This document shows, one piece after another, positions 1-10,201 of a stretch of DNA of 64,000 bases. The stretch's first letter is position 1; every line of letters starts with the position of its first letter. The position numbers were made by a program, and so were the translations under genes. Source of the stretch: Ascidia mentula. Its lineage: Eukaryota; Chordata; Ascidiacea; Phlebobranchia; Ascidiidae. The notes under the pieces were generated by a model. It did not search any database. It had not been told where the DNA came from and worked only from the letters and a program-made list of their open reading frames with translations. The stretch is from contig OX387197.1 in the NCBI GenBank assembly GCA_947561715.1, positions 21,726,266 through 21,790,265 on the forward strand, in the 5' to 3' direction.

Positions 1-847
1 GCTACAACCAGGCAACGGAGTGATCTTCTCGAATGCTGGTGGTAATTGTCAACCAAACTCGTGGGATTTTCTGATGAACTGGCTCACATGGACTAACAAC
101 AGCAGCCAGTTTACCCGTTTCTTTAAAAAGTTTATGCAGGAGTCAATCGAGATCGAAGGACCACCTCTCTTTACCGAAATCGCGACGCTGTTACTCTTTG
201 AAATAGCCAGACGGCGTGTATATGATGTAGGCAACTACAAACGGATGCTCGATGCGATTCCAGTGGCATCTTGCATTGCAATTTGTCTTGGCGAAGAAGT
301 CGACGACATACGGGAATGCAGGGACGTGTTCGGACACCGACACAACCAAACATATTCAATGAAATGTCAGATGAGAGAATATGCGGCAAGAGCGCTCTTG
401 GAAAGGTTCGTTTGATTGTGTTGTAAAGTAGTTCTGTTGAATTTAGATTTTTTGCTACCGGGAACAAAAAAGCTGGTACACAATGCAATTGACATTGACG
501 TGGGCATGACATGTTCCAGCAGAAATTCATGACATCATCAGTACTGAAAAATACTGCATAGTACATACATGTCTGCCATAACTTGTAATAACACACACTA
601 CTTTTGGCACTTAGTTCTGGTAACCTTCTCTACTGTCTGCAGCTCAATAAACACTACTTTGCTGTTATAACTAATAATATCACAATCCTAAACCTGTGTT
701 GTCAACTCTTTCAGAATCGATGGAGATACTGAATACCGCCAAATCATGGAGGATCTATTTTCCCCAGATATGAAATACCTCAGATATTTGTTTGGAAATT
801 TGGGCCTAGGTTCTCCTTATTGTTACAAACCAGCTTACGCACTGTGA
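1..847 (+). CDS. Unknown two-exon gene, copy A (5' part outside window)
   Basis: This is the 3' part of the gene seen complete at 7796-8989; the two are almost identical by eye at an offset of 8142. Coding exon 1 runs from the window edge to about 405, where a GAAAG|GT donor sits. Exon 2 is 715-847, after a CTTTCAG acceptor, and ends in TGA. Without the splice, exon 1 would read a few codons further to a stop. I do not recognise the family. The protein looks soluble, with no signal peptide or membrane segment in the visible part. The copy starts off-window, so its integrity cannot be judged, but the visible reading frame is open. Confidence 0.7.
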
Positions 848-1295
848 ATACCCGAATTGTTTCAGGTACATTGTGATTTTACCGGGAAAATACCAACGAG
901 TGATTATGGTTTCAATATTTTTACAAGCTTTCATAAGCTAACTGTTTGTTTTGCTTCTTCATCAGGAATGTTTTCTGCTTGTTTCATTTGTCGCAAATTT
1001 ACTGTGTAGGGTTTGCAAATGTGTTTTTTCTTTTTGTGCTGACTTTTGTGCAGTGGCAATATTTGAGTTATCCACTCGTTACTAGTTGATCTGGGCTTTT
1101 TTCTGCATTGAATTTAACATATTTTGTGTACATAAAGTCTTCATTCATTCAGAAATTGCAAATGAAATTGTGAGCGTTTGGATGTTCATGTTCATTCATT
1201 TGCGTTTGCACTTAACTGTTTAATACCGTATAACACAACACAGCAACTGTATAAGTTCCAAGGCTTTGTCAGCGTCCCTAACTTGACAAAAAATA
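848..1295. other. Noncoding stretch downstream of copy A gene
   Basis: AT-rich 3' flank with no supported gene. The segment around 1200-1285 is repeated in inverted orientation at about 5975-6070 and 25461-25530, so it belongs to the duplicated block. It recurs almost unchanged at 8990-9437 (copy B). Confidence 0.6.
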
Positions 1296-1465
1296 ATTAT
1301 AACCGTCTTTTATATTTATCATGAAGCGCGCAGGTTTTAATGAGGATGAGCAGGAACAGGGGCAACGATCTTCTAGTGGGCATAGGAAAGTTACATACTA
1401 ACGTTATCGTAGAAGCAATCTATTCCGTTTGGCGCTTCATGATAAATATAAAAGACGGTTATAAT
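1296..1465. repeat. Perfect 34-bp inverted repeat flanking a PTGR1-like exon end (copy A)
   Basis: The left arm 1296-1329 starts ATTATAACCGTC. It is the exact reverse complement of the right arm 1432-1465, which ends GACGGTTATAAT. The 102-bp spacer holds, on the minus strand, the last codons and donor region of a PTGR1-like exon (compare 6732-6884 minus). An identical arrangement lies at 9438-9607, and a single arm lies at about 6630. It could be a small fold-back element or the scar of an inverted duplication. No transposase frame is present. Confidence 0.8.
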
Positions 1466-1467
1466 GT

Positions 1468-1836
1468 AAGTTACGCTTCTTCACTGATGCGCTGGGCTTC
1501 ATTCTCCGCCTCACGTCGAATTCGTTCCGCCTCAAGCTCGGCCGTACGACGTGCACGATCTGCTTCCAGCTCAGCCGTATGACGTGCACGATCTGCTTCC
1601 AGCTCGGCCGTACGACGTAATCTATCTGCTTCTTCTGAGGCCCTCACCTTACTGCGTCGAATTTCACTTCGTATAGAACTCGAGGTTGAATTTCTACTCG
1701 AGTGAACAGACAACGCGTCGACTGGTGACAATGGTAGGGGAACGGATCTAGGCTGCGGGTCATGCAGCTTCGATATCCGTTGCGACCCTTTCATCGAATT
1801 CTTGTTTGTCTCGGCAATAATGTATGGATCTTTCAT
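1468..1836 (-). other. Coiled-coil coding fragment with 33-bp tandem periodicity (copy A)
   Basis: A minus-strand open frame of 121 codons. It has a Ser/Arg-rich start followed by repeats of the 11-residue type RRTAELEADRA, giving a strongly charged heptad-like helix. The DNA shows the same 33-bp periodicity. Identical or near-identical segments lie at 9610-9978 (minus) and about 6340-6619 (plus), always next to the 34-bp repeat and PTGR1-like exon pieces. The composition recalls the N-terminal region of gag-like proteins of BEL/Pao-type LTR elements, but that is a weak guess. I treat it as a fossil fragment of uncertain origin. Confidence 0.4.
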
Positions 1837-1944
1837 TACAATTGGGTCTGCATTGTGTGCGTTGTGGCCGAAAAGCTGAACTACAAACTTGTATTGAAAT
1901 TCGCCCTTTGCGCAACAATGGAAGTTTGTCTTGTTGCTGGACAG

Positions 1945-2782
1945 GTTGGCGGGAAGATTTCCTCGGCGATTATTGAACAGATGAATTCGGGTGGAAGAAT
2001 AGGAGTGTGTGGTTACATTTCAGCATACAACGAACTTGAGACGCCTCAAGGTCGGTGACTTCGCTGAGGGGGGTTTAACAAAGCTGTTCACGTATCTAAC
2101 CTTGTAAACTTAGGAACATTACTCACGACTTTGTAAATCTTTAAGATGAAGAATATATTCCATGTAACTGCTCTGAACTTATTAGCTAATTTCGACTTCC
2201 TCAACAATCGTTGTCAATACTTGACTAATGAACTCTAGTGCAGTTATTTGGGCTGTATTGTTTGTATTAAGCCTGTAAAGTCAGAGAGTATAAGTTATAT
2301 GTTTGAATTACAGCCCCAGTTCTGCAAGGGCTGTTCGTTAGCAAGTGCCTGAAAATGGAGGGTTTCTTGATATTCAACCACCCGAACAAGAAGGCGACTT
2401 ACGACATTCTTAAAGGCTGGATTGCTCAGGTAGATTTTTTATGACACACTGGGTGCATGTTTGCTATTGAAAATAACTTTTCCTTAAATACGTTTGCGGT
2501 ATTGGTCCATATTTGTTTAAACCGTATTTTCCGTCGTCACAAAATATACCAGAACAAAATGGATCCTAAAATACCAGCGCTCTGAATCAACCAATTCTTC
2601 TTGCAGCCTCCTTTCATTGTCAATCTATAAGCTGATGCATATTAAATAACACAGAGTCATGTCATTTTCAGGGCAAGATCAAGACTCGGGAAACTGTAAC
2701 AAACGGATTTGACAATCTTCCCAAGGCTTTTGTTGAGTTGCTGAAGGGTTCTTCCTTCGGAAAAGCGATTGTGATGCTGTAA
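1945..2782 (+). pseudogene. PTGR1: 3' exons of a PTGR1-like reductase (copy A)
   Basis: Three exon-like blocks fit the C-terminal part of prostaglandin reductase 1/LTB4 12-hydroxydehydrogenase (zinc-free medium-chain reductase, NADPH-dependent). Block 1945-2050 follows an acceptor and encodes VGGKISSAIIEQM and GGRIGVCGYISAYN. Block 2314-2429 encodes KMEGFLIFN and KGWIAQ. Block 2672-2782 encodes GFDNLPKAF and LLKGSSFGKAIV before TAA. Splice sites flank each block. The upstream exons (nucleotide-binding part) are not in this orientation; they occur on the minus strand at 6732-7209. As it stands this is a truncated, rearranged gene, although the 3' exons themselves read cleanly. Confidence 0.7.
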
Positions 2783-3370
2783 AATGATGGAAAACGAAAA
2801 ATTTTAAAGCGATGTACATATATTACATGAACTTAACATTGCCTATGATTTCGGCTGATGGCACAACAACCGGGCTTGTGAGACATATACAGACGAAATA
2901 TAAGAAGTATTCCTTGCATTGTATTAAGATTTTGTGCATTTGGGCCTCATTTCTTAACTAAAATTGTTGTTTGTTTGTCGTAACTAACAACTGTAACAAC
3001 TTTTTTTTGGGGGGGGGGGAAATATGTTGCTTGCTAAAATATGGTTCCACGTACAAAATATAGAAAAACAATTTCCTACGATCGGGTGCCACAAACCGAA
3101 AACACATAAATATGTATATTTGGAATATATTGAAATAAAAATAGCTTTGAAAAAAAATGCTGTAATACAACAGAAACATGGGTGCGATGTATCTGGAGTT
3201 GACGAGTCCAAACAGGAAAGCCAGAGCTAAAATGTTGTTTATCATATTAAGTAGAAGTTTCGAACTCTGTAATTACTGGGTTCATCATCAGTACTATAAC
3301 ATTATAGTACAACAGAAACACTTATACAATAAAAACAACTGTGAAACACAAATAAGTAAGTCCTTCATAT
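2783..3370. other. Intergenic spacer of unit A
   Basis: AT-rich sequence between the convergent PTGR1-like 3' end and the minus-strand paralogue. It includes a poly-T/poly-G run at about 3001-3019. It is matched by 21438-22000 in unit B with several differences per 50 bases by eye. No gene is supported. Confidence 0.5.
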
Positions 3371-4127
3371 CTAACTCGTCCGAGGATAAATTGTCAACTT
3401 TTGTACAAATACGGGCAACTGTTCGTGGTGTTGTGGGCTAAACCATTCCCTCATCAACTGACGATAACCCGTTCTTCCTCCATTACTAAAAATCGCAAAA
3501 TATACAATCACTAGATATTGCCTTTGGATATACACGAGTTATTACACTTTGAAACATACCTTTCCAGTATTTTCTTGGCCGCTTGTTCTCTTGTATGGAT
3601 TCTATCCGGGTATCCTTTGTCGGAGCGATGTCCGAAGACGTCTCTACACTTCCGAATGTCGCCTATTTCATTAGAAAGGCAAATGGCGATACACGCTGCC
3701 ACTGGGATTGCGTCGAGCATCTCTTTGTGGACATTATTACGATCACCCCTGACAAAGAGACAATCACGCCGTTTCCAGGCTGTCGCTTGGTGGGGTTGGC
3801 GAGCAGAGAGATATCCGGTGTGTTTCCTCCCGGAGGCATCGAGAAATAAAAGTAGTTCCCCACTTTGAACTTGGACCTGTCGTTCACGATTCCAATGAGC
3901 GCGTAAAGAAAATCACGACCAGTGTGAGTATCTGAGAAAGTGTGGCGGCCAATCAGAGAAGGTACCTCGCAGATCACACCGCTCTGTACACTTTTGGAGT
4001 ATCTTGTTACTCCACTTTCCAGCAAAGTCCAGTTGTTGGGCAAGTTATGGTTGGGGACTGTGACACTGGGAAGGCAGTTGCAGAAATCCGCGTTGAACTT
4101 CTTGCACTCTTGGTATTGTTCGGCCAT
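3371..4127 (-). pseudogene. Diverged paralogue of the unknown two-exon gene (unit A)
   Basis: On the minus strand, a start at 4127 (MAEQYQECKKFNADFC) aligns with the start of the gene at 7796 (MEDEYEECRDFNSWFC). Shared blocks include HTGRDFLYAL, NDRSKFKVGNYFYFS, LLANPTKRQPGNGVI and DAIPVAACIAICL. Exon 1 would run 4127 to 3560 with a GAAAG|GTATGT donor. Exon 2 is 3485-3371, after a TTTTTAG acceptor, with YRQLMREWFSP matching exon 2 of the other family members. Exon 1 is about 185 bp shorter than in its relatives: the central block is missing and the frame is disturbed there. It is probably inactive. Function is unknown. Confidence 0.65.
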
Positions 4128-5893
4128 TGGCGAGAAATGTGAACCAGACAAACTGCTAAAGTGCAAAAGGATATTTCCTGCTAAAAATGCGGTTTTTAAT
4201 GTGACGTCAAACTCTAAAAATGTCGTTGTGTTATTTGACATTGTCAATTGTGACAAGTTTATGACAATTTTAAAGATTTTTTCATTAGATTGTGACCCCA
4301 CATCGACTTTTGAGGTAAGTGGCTTTGATCCAGCTTCGCTGCAATGCCTTGGCTGCGATGCCAGTGAACCTCATTAAAAAATACCGCGTCTATTACTTGG
4401 TGTTAAGGGTTAAAAAATGCACCATGCTACTCGTACGCTACAAATCACTCCGTCTTTACGCTGCTTTAAGCACTGCCCACTTATAACTGGACTACAATAC
4501 GTGGGATCCATATGTAAGACGTCATTTCTAAATCGGTACGCACTAAACAATCAATTTTGCCTTCACCTGATAGTAATATCACATAAGTCGAATGACTCCA
4601 TAGCCATTACTGTGATGGAAAGCAAATATTCTTTCAATCTGGTCCATTAATTTCCAAGATTTCTGCAGGCATAAACAGGAATGCCAAACCGCCCATATTT
4701 CTAAAACTTATCCTCAGTTTGAAGGTGAACAGTTTGACAAATATTATTGTCCCTTGTTCTGACTAAACGTCCTCATTTTAATGTTGTTTTAGCTCAAAAA
4801 ATGTTAAATGCAAACATTTTACATTGTCATCAAGTTTGTGTGACGTCACTGTATGAGCATCCAAATCTCTATTTCGTGTTGAAATTTCATGAATACTGTA
4901 ACCTTACTGATAGGCCTTTTATTCAGCTGACATCCTTTGAAGATATCGGTACATGTGCATGTAGTTAACGACATGTATTTCCTATCACATTTTCGATTTA
5001 ATTCGTGACCTCGTGAACTTGTTATCATTGAGATTCTGCCTTCCTTTCATATACGAGATTACGCCTCGCGTCTATATAAAATGAAACTTGTCCCACTCTT
5101 CCATTGGCAGCCAATGTGTCGAATCTGCGGCACCTAAACCGCAAACTTGGTACCATTTCCAGCATATAACGTTAAGGGTGATGTGCATCATGCGAGAATA
5201 TTTATTAATTCGTTTTAACGTGTGTTGTGACGTGGGTCATTACTCAAACGTAGGTGTATGCATGACGCTTCACCAAGACCTTATAGTAAAGGGTTAAACT
5301 CATTATGACATCATACACATACGCGCAATTTTCTCTAAAGGTTGAGGTAATGCTTCTGCGTCAAAACACACACAGCATCGAAGTTTTAATCGAATTGTGT
5401 TAGAAACGTTCCAAAACTAACGACAACTCTATTCTACATACCATAATACTCCACGAAAAGTGACCTCGTTATAAAAACAAGTGTTGCTCATGGCCGAAGA
5501 TATATGACTTAAATAAAAAAAAATCATGATTCAGGCGTAATATTACTAAATACGGCTTCGCTGCGTGAGTTTCAATAAAAAATGCAAGGAATAAAAGTGT
5601 ATAAGAAACTTCGTAATAAAGGCGTATGCAATTTCGTTATACAGTTGGAATGATTAAAAACAGACTTATACGTTTTGATTACCGCGCGAAAAAAGGCACA
5701 TATATTGGGGTGTTGGCGTAATTGCTTTTCACGGCATACAGTGTTACGGCAAAACCAAGAGAGATGAAAGGGATCTGTTCACGTCGAGTAAGTCTGTTTG
5801 AGAGAATATCCAATAATAGCCCGGTGCTTGGTTGTATAATGGAGACTTGTTTTTATGCCAGGGGTGAGCCGTTTCGGCTTAAAAACTGTCCAA
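4128..5893. other. Long noncoding stretch of unit A
   Basis: No supported gene. It is the upstream flank of the minus-strand paralogue. An open frame continues about 58 codons upstream of its likely start in both units. The segment is collinear with 22931-24724 in unit B at clearly lower identity than the first 2 kb of the units. TGACGTCA-like words occur repeatedly, but no promoter element stands out. Confidence 0.5.
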
Positions 5894-5963
5894 AGCAGGG
5901 GTGTGAAACCTGAGTCCAACAAAATTATTTGGCCTGAGAAAGTACGGCCCAGACCACACACTT
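5894..5963 (+). repeat. hAT-like terminal sequence at the end of unit A
   Basis: Begins CAGGGGTGTGAAACC and continues with a GGCC-rich stretch, resembling the terminal inverted repeat of hAT/Charlie-type DNA transposons (CAGGGGTGTCAAAC...). The matching piece in unit B starts at 24725. Similarity between units A and B stops shortly after it. I did not find the opposite terminus, so this is a remnant at best. Confidence 0.4.
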
Positions 5964-5974
5964 ATTTTTAGATA

Positions 5975-6070
5975 CAGCGACATATTTTTTGTCAAGTTAG
6001 GGACGCTGACAAAGCCTTGGAACTTATACAGTTGCTGTGCTGTGTTATACGGTATTAAACAGTTAAGTGC
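5975..6070 (-). repeat. Inverted copy of the segment at about 1200-1290
   Basis: Reads as the reverse complement of about 1200-1290 (words GTTAGGGACGCTGAC, AAGCCTTGGAACTTAT, ACGGTATTAAACAG) with only a few differences. This marks the start of the inverted mosaic that lies between units A and B. Confidence 0.7.
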
Positions 6071-6081
6071 AAACTTATTTT

Positions 6082-7016
6082 TTTTAAATAAGTAGCAAAA
6101 TTACTTTATCGTCTGAAAGGTTTAATTTACGGCATTTCGGAAACTACAAATTCGGACTATAGACATTCCTCTGTGTTCTCGACCAGCTTTCTTTTATTTA
6201 ATAACTCAGGGCTGCAGAGCAATTGGGTGTTGCGGATCCGACGCTAAAGTGGAATACGTGAAATCGCTTGGTTTCGACGCAGTTTTCAACTATAAGACGC
6301 AAGACTGGCCAAGCGGAAAACTGGCCAAGCGGAACGAATTCGATCCGTTCCCCTACCATTGTCACCAGTCGACGCGTTGTCTGTTCACTCGAGTAGAAAT
6401 TCAACCTCGAGTTCTATACGAAGTGAAATTCGACGCAGTAAGGTGAGGGCCTCAGAAGAAGCAGATAGATTACGTCGTACGGCCGAGCTGGAAGCAGATC
6501 GTGCACGTCATACGGCCGAGCTGGAAGCAGATCGTGCACGTCGTACGGCCGAGCTTGAGGCGGAACGAATTCGACGTGAGGCGGAGAATGAAGCCCAGCG
6601 CATCAGTGAAGAAGCGTAACTTACATTATAACCGTCTTTTATATTTATCATGAAGCGCGCAGGTTTAAATAAGGATCAGCAGGAACAGGGGCAATGATCT
6701 TCTAGGGGGCATAGGAAAGTTACATACTAACGTTATCGTAGAAGCAATATATTCCGTTTGGCGCTGCTTCCTTCAGTGCTTCCTCCCAGTCTTGCGTCTT
6801 ATAGTTGAAAACTGCGTCGAAACCAAGCGATTTCACGTATTCCACTTTAGCGTTGGATCCGCAACACCCAATTGCTCTGCAGCCCTGAGTTATTAAAAAA
6901 AAGAAAGCTGGTCGAGAACACAGAGGAATGTCTATAGTCAGAATTTGTAGTTTCAGAAATGCCGTAAATTAAACCTTTCAGACGATAAAGTAATTTTGCT
7001 ACTTGCAGCATTTTCT
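6082..7016. repeat. PTGR1: Long inverted repeat (about 230-bp arms) carrying a PTGR1-like exon
   Basis: The left arm is about 6082-6308 (plus) and the right arm about 6786-7016, near-perfect reverse complements. Each arm includes an intron end (AATAACTCAG) and the start of a PTGR1-like exon (GCRAIGCCGS, KVEYVKSLGFDAVFNYKTQDW). In the left arm the exon sequence ends abruptly and runs into the coiled-coil fragment. In the right arm it continues to a donor at 6731. The spacer holds the coiled-coil fragment and one copy of the 34-bp repeat. This is a fold-back structure produced by inverted duplication. Confidence 0.75.
6340..6619 (+). other. Coiled-coil coding fragment, plus-strand copy
   Basis: Same coiled-coil segment as 1468-1836 but on the plus strand and shorter at its 5' side. 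It has three 33-bp repeat units (TAELEADRAR type) and a stop followed by the 34-bp repeat. It abuts a broken PTGR1-like exon, so it appears to have been inserted into or recombined with that exon. It is a fossil fragment of uncertain family. Confidence 0.4.
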
Positions 7017-7209
7017 TCAAAATATTTTTTTTAGATGTATTCCAGTAGTTTTTACATAAAGCACTATTTTTTGCTGATTAGTGCAAGTTTTTTTGCCATT
7101 ATCTTGGCAATCTGTCCCACCATGGTGCCGACGGCACCTGCAGCCGATGTGACCATCACCGTCTCCCCAGGCTTCGGTTTAATAAAGGGCTGCGAAGAGT
7201 GAGTGCGAC
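6732..7209 (-). pseudogene. PTGR1: Central exons of a PTGR1-like reductase on the minus strand
   Basis: Two exon-like blocks are visible. Block 7209 to about 7100 encodes FIKPKPGETVMVTSAAGAVG and MVGQIAKIM, the glycine-rich NADPH-binding loop of medium-chain reductases. Block 6884-6732 encodes AIGCCGSNAKVEYVK, GFDAVFNYKTQDW and PNGIYCFYDN and ends at a GT donor. The reading frame after FYDN fits the VGGKI start of the exon at 1945, so the exons were once one gene that an inversion has split. The donor after QIAKIM is not canonical (GC at best). The first exons of the family (N-terminal substrate domain) are absent. Confidence 0.65.
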
Positions 7210-7339
7210 CTGGAACAGACATGTTACGGTTCATATGTGATAAACGAACGTTATGCCTGAATGCAGCCTTTTGTGCGCAACAATTAAGCCACCCCACACT
7301 CGCTCGAAAAAAGCAGGTTGTGTGCGAGGGCATTTAAAC

Positions 7340-7795
7340 GAGTCGGCCAATACAAAAAAAGTCAGCAATAGATGCAGTGGGGCTGATGTACCTATCCAAG
7401 GACAGGCATTAGCTTAACAATCAGATAGGTTTAGCATAACGTTGACTAGTAGCATTTACAATATAACGGAACGTTATGGAGTTTTTAACCTATTTAAAAC
7501 AAGATTAAAAAGCAAATGACATCAATGAGTTTCAATACATAATAAAAACTTATAATTACGGCTGTTGTTAATGCAAAAGCGGCAGAAACAGTTCCTCATT
7601 TCCATACCACCAAACTGGACAGAAATTTACAATCTCACTTACGACATAAAAATGGTGCAATATTTGTTGTGTAACAATTTGCATTGCCAGTAACGATGCA
7701 GTACACTTTAATGATATGTTTACATTTGCAATTTTAGGTTGTTCCGTTTAGTAAATACTTAAACTCAGTCGATCAAAGGTAGTCGATTAAAGAAG
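7340..7795 (+). promoter_or_regulatory. 5' flank of the unknown gene, copy B
   Basis: AT-rich upstream region. The same region is found inverted upstream of copy C (about 26951-27560), with many stretches conserved (for example the words around 7580-7720). Conservation between two otherwise rearranged copies fits a shared promoter or 5' UTR. I see no clear TATA box or initiator that I would assign. Confidence 0.35.
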
Positions 7796-8989
7796 ATGGA
7801 GGATGAATACGAGGAATGCAGAGACTTTAATTCGTGGTTCTGTGACAATCTGCCACGTATTGGAAGCATACCACAGGTTAACGCTGTACCAGATGAGGGC
7901 TACTTGCTGATCGCCGGGGTGGAGAAATATTCTAGAAGCAAACGCAGCAACGAAATTTGCCAAGATCCATCCCTCGCTGGCTGCTTTAAGTTATCCAAAA
8001 ATCACACTGGTGGAGACCTCCTGTGCACACTTACTGAAATCGTAAACGACAGGAATAAGTTTGTGATCGGAAATTACTTCTATTTCACTATGGGCGAAAA
8101 TCCAAAGACACCAGCAATCGCCCTGCTTGCTAATCCCACCAAGCTACAACCAGGCAACGGAGTGATCTTCTCGAATGCTGGTGGTAATTGTCAACCAAAC
8201 TCGTGGGATTTTCTGATGAACTGGCTCACATGGACTAACAACAGCAGCCAGTTTACCCGTTTCTTTAAAAAGTTTATGCAGGAGTCAATCGAGATCGAAG
8301 GACCACCTCTCTTTACCGAAATCGCGACGCTGTTACTCTTTGAAATAGCCAGACGGCGTGTATATGATGTAGGCAACTACAAACGGATGCTCGATGCGAT
8401 TCCAGTGGCATCTTGCATTGCAATTTGTCTTGGCGAAGAAGTCGACGACATACGGGAATGCAGGGACGTGTTCGGACACCGACACAACCAAACATATTCA
8501 ATGAAATGTCAGATGAGAGAATATGCGGCAAGAGCGCTCTTGGAAAGGTTCGTTTGATTGTGTTGTAAAGTAGTTCTGTTGAATTTAGATTTTTTGCTAC
8601 CGGGAACAAAAGAGCTGGTACACAATGCAATTGACATTGACGTGGGCATGACATGTTCCAGCAGAAATTCATGACATCATCAGTACTGAAAAATACTGCA
8701 TAGTACATACATGTCTGCCATAACTTGTAATAACACACACTACTTTTGGCACTTAGTTCTGGTAACCTTCTCTACTGTCTGCAGCTCAATAAACACTACT
8801 TTGCTGTTATAACTAATAATATCACAATCCTAAACCTGTGTTGTCAACTCTTTCAGAATCGATGGAGATACTGAATACCGCCAAATCATGGAGGATCTAT
8901 TTTCCCCAGATATGAAATACCTCAGATATTTGTTTGGAAATTTGGGCCTAGGTTCTCCTTATTGTTACAAACCAGCTTACGCACTGTGA
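7796..8989 (+). CDS. Unknown two-exon gene, copy B (complete, 294 codons)
   Basis: Exon 1 is 7796-8547, with a donor at GAAAG|GTTCGT. Exon 2 is 8857-8989, after CTTTCAG, and ends in TGA. The joined length is 885 nt, exactly divisible by three (294 aa). The first ATG is chosen because copies C and the diverged paralogues start at the same place. I do not recognise the family. It is Cys-containing and soluble-looking, with no signal peptide or membrane span. Blocks conserved in every copy are NDRxKFxxGNYFYF, LLANPTKxQPGNGVI, FTRFFKKFM, LDAIPVAxCIAICL and RECRDVFGHR. Those blocks, the conserved intron and the intact frames in copies B and C suggest a real host gene family. It is embedded in the duplicated block about 1.2 kb upstream of PTGR1-like pieces. 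Confidence 0.7.
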
Positions 8990-9437
8990 ATACCCGAATT
9001 GTTTCAGGTACATTGTGATTTTACCGGGAAAATACCAACGAGTGATTATGGTTTCAATATTTTTACAAGCTTTCATAAGCTAACTGTTTGTTTTGCTTCT
9101 TCATCAGGAATGTTTTCTGCTTGTTTCATTTGTCGCAAATTTACTGTGTAGGGTTTGCAAATGTGTTTTTTCTTTTTGTGCTGACTTTTGTGCAGTGGCA
9201 ATATTTGAGTTATCCACTCGTTACTAGTTGATCTGGGCTTTTTTCTGCATTGAATTTAACATATTTTGTGTACATAAAGTCTTCATTCATTCAGAAATTG
9301 CAAATGAAATTGTGAGCGTTTGGATGTTCATGTTCATTCATTTGCGTTTGCACTTAACTGTTTAATACCGTATAACACAACACAGCAACTGTATAAGTTC
9401 CAAGGCTTTGTCAGCGTCCCTAACTTGACAAAAAATA
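8990..9437. other. 3' flank of copy B, duplicate of 848-1295
   Basis: Near-identical to 848-1295. No gene is supported. An AATAAA hexamer inside the 309-bp intron of the gene (about 8788) could act as an intronic poly(A) site. Confidence 0.45.
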
Positions 9438-9607
9438 ATTATAACCGTCTTTTATATTTATCATGAAGCGCGCAGGTTTTAATGAGGATGAGCAGGAACA
9501 GGGGCAACGATCTTCTAGTGGGCATAGGAAAGTTACATACTAACGTTATCGTAGAAGCAATCTATTCCGTTTGGCGCTTCATGATAAATATAAAAGACGG
9601 TTATAAT
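9438..9607. repeat. Perfect 34-bp inverted repeat, copy B
   Basis: Arms 9438-9471 and 9574-9607, the same as 1296-1465 at an offset of 8142. The spacer again contains a minus-strand PTGR1-like exon end. Confidence 0.8.
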
Positions 9608-9609
9608 GT

Positions 9610-9978
9610 AAGTTACGCTTCTTCACTGATGCGCTGGGCTTCATTCTCCGCCTCACGTCGAATTCGTTCCGCCTCAAGCTCGGCCGTACGACGTGCACGA
9701 TCTGCTTCCAGCTCAGCCGTATGACGTGCACGATCTGCTTCCAGCTCGGCCGTACGACGTAATCTATCTGCTTCTTCTGAGGCCCTCACCTTACTGCGTC
9801 GAATTTCACTTCGTATAGAACTCGAGGTTGAATTTCTACTCGAGTGAACAGACAACGCGTCGACTGGTGACAATGGTAGGGGAACGGATCTAGGCTGCGG
9901 GTCATGCAGCTTCGATATCCGTTGCGACCCTTTCATCGAATTCTTGTTTGTCTCGGCAATAATGTATGGATCTTTCAT
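9610..9978 (-). other. Coiled-coil coding fragment, copy B
   Basis: Indistinguishable by eye from 1468-1836: 121 codons on the minus strand with 33-bp repeat periodicity and an RRTAELEADRA-type coiled coil. It is treated as a fossil fragment of uncertain, possibly LTR-element, origin. Confidence 0.4.
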
Positions 9979-10086
9979 TACAATTGGGTCTGCATTGTGT
10001 GCGTTGTGGCCGAAAAGCTGAACTACAAACTTGTATTGAAATTCGCCCTTTGCGCAACAATGGAAGTTTGTCTTGCTGCTGGATAG

Positions 10087-10157
10087 GTTGGCGGGAAGAT
10101 TTCCTCGGCGATTATTGAACAGATGAATTCGGGTGGAAGAATAGGAGTCAAGGTCGG
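10087..10157 (+). pseudogene. PTGR1: PTGR1-like exon, copy B, truncated before the LTR element
   Basis: The first part of the VGGKISSAIIEQM exon seen at 1945-2050. In this copy about 43 bp of the exon's 3' part is missing (compare 2012-2040 in copy A) and the donor side is altered. The remaining 3' exons of this copy lie beyond the LTR element at 21000-21437, so the gene copy cannot be functional as arranged. Confidence 0.65.
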
Positions 10158-10201
10158 TGACTTCGCTGAGGGGGGTTTAAAAATGCTGTAACATGACTCA
10201 C

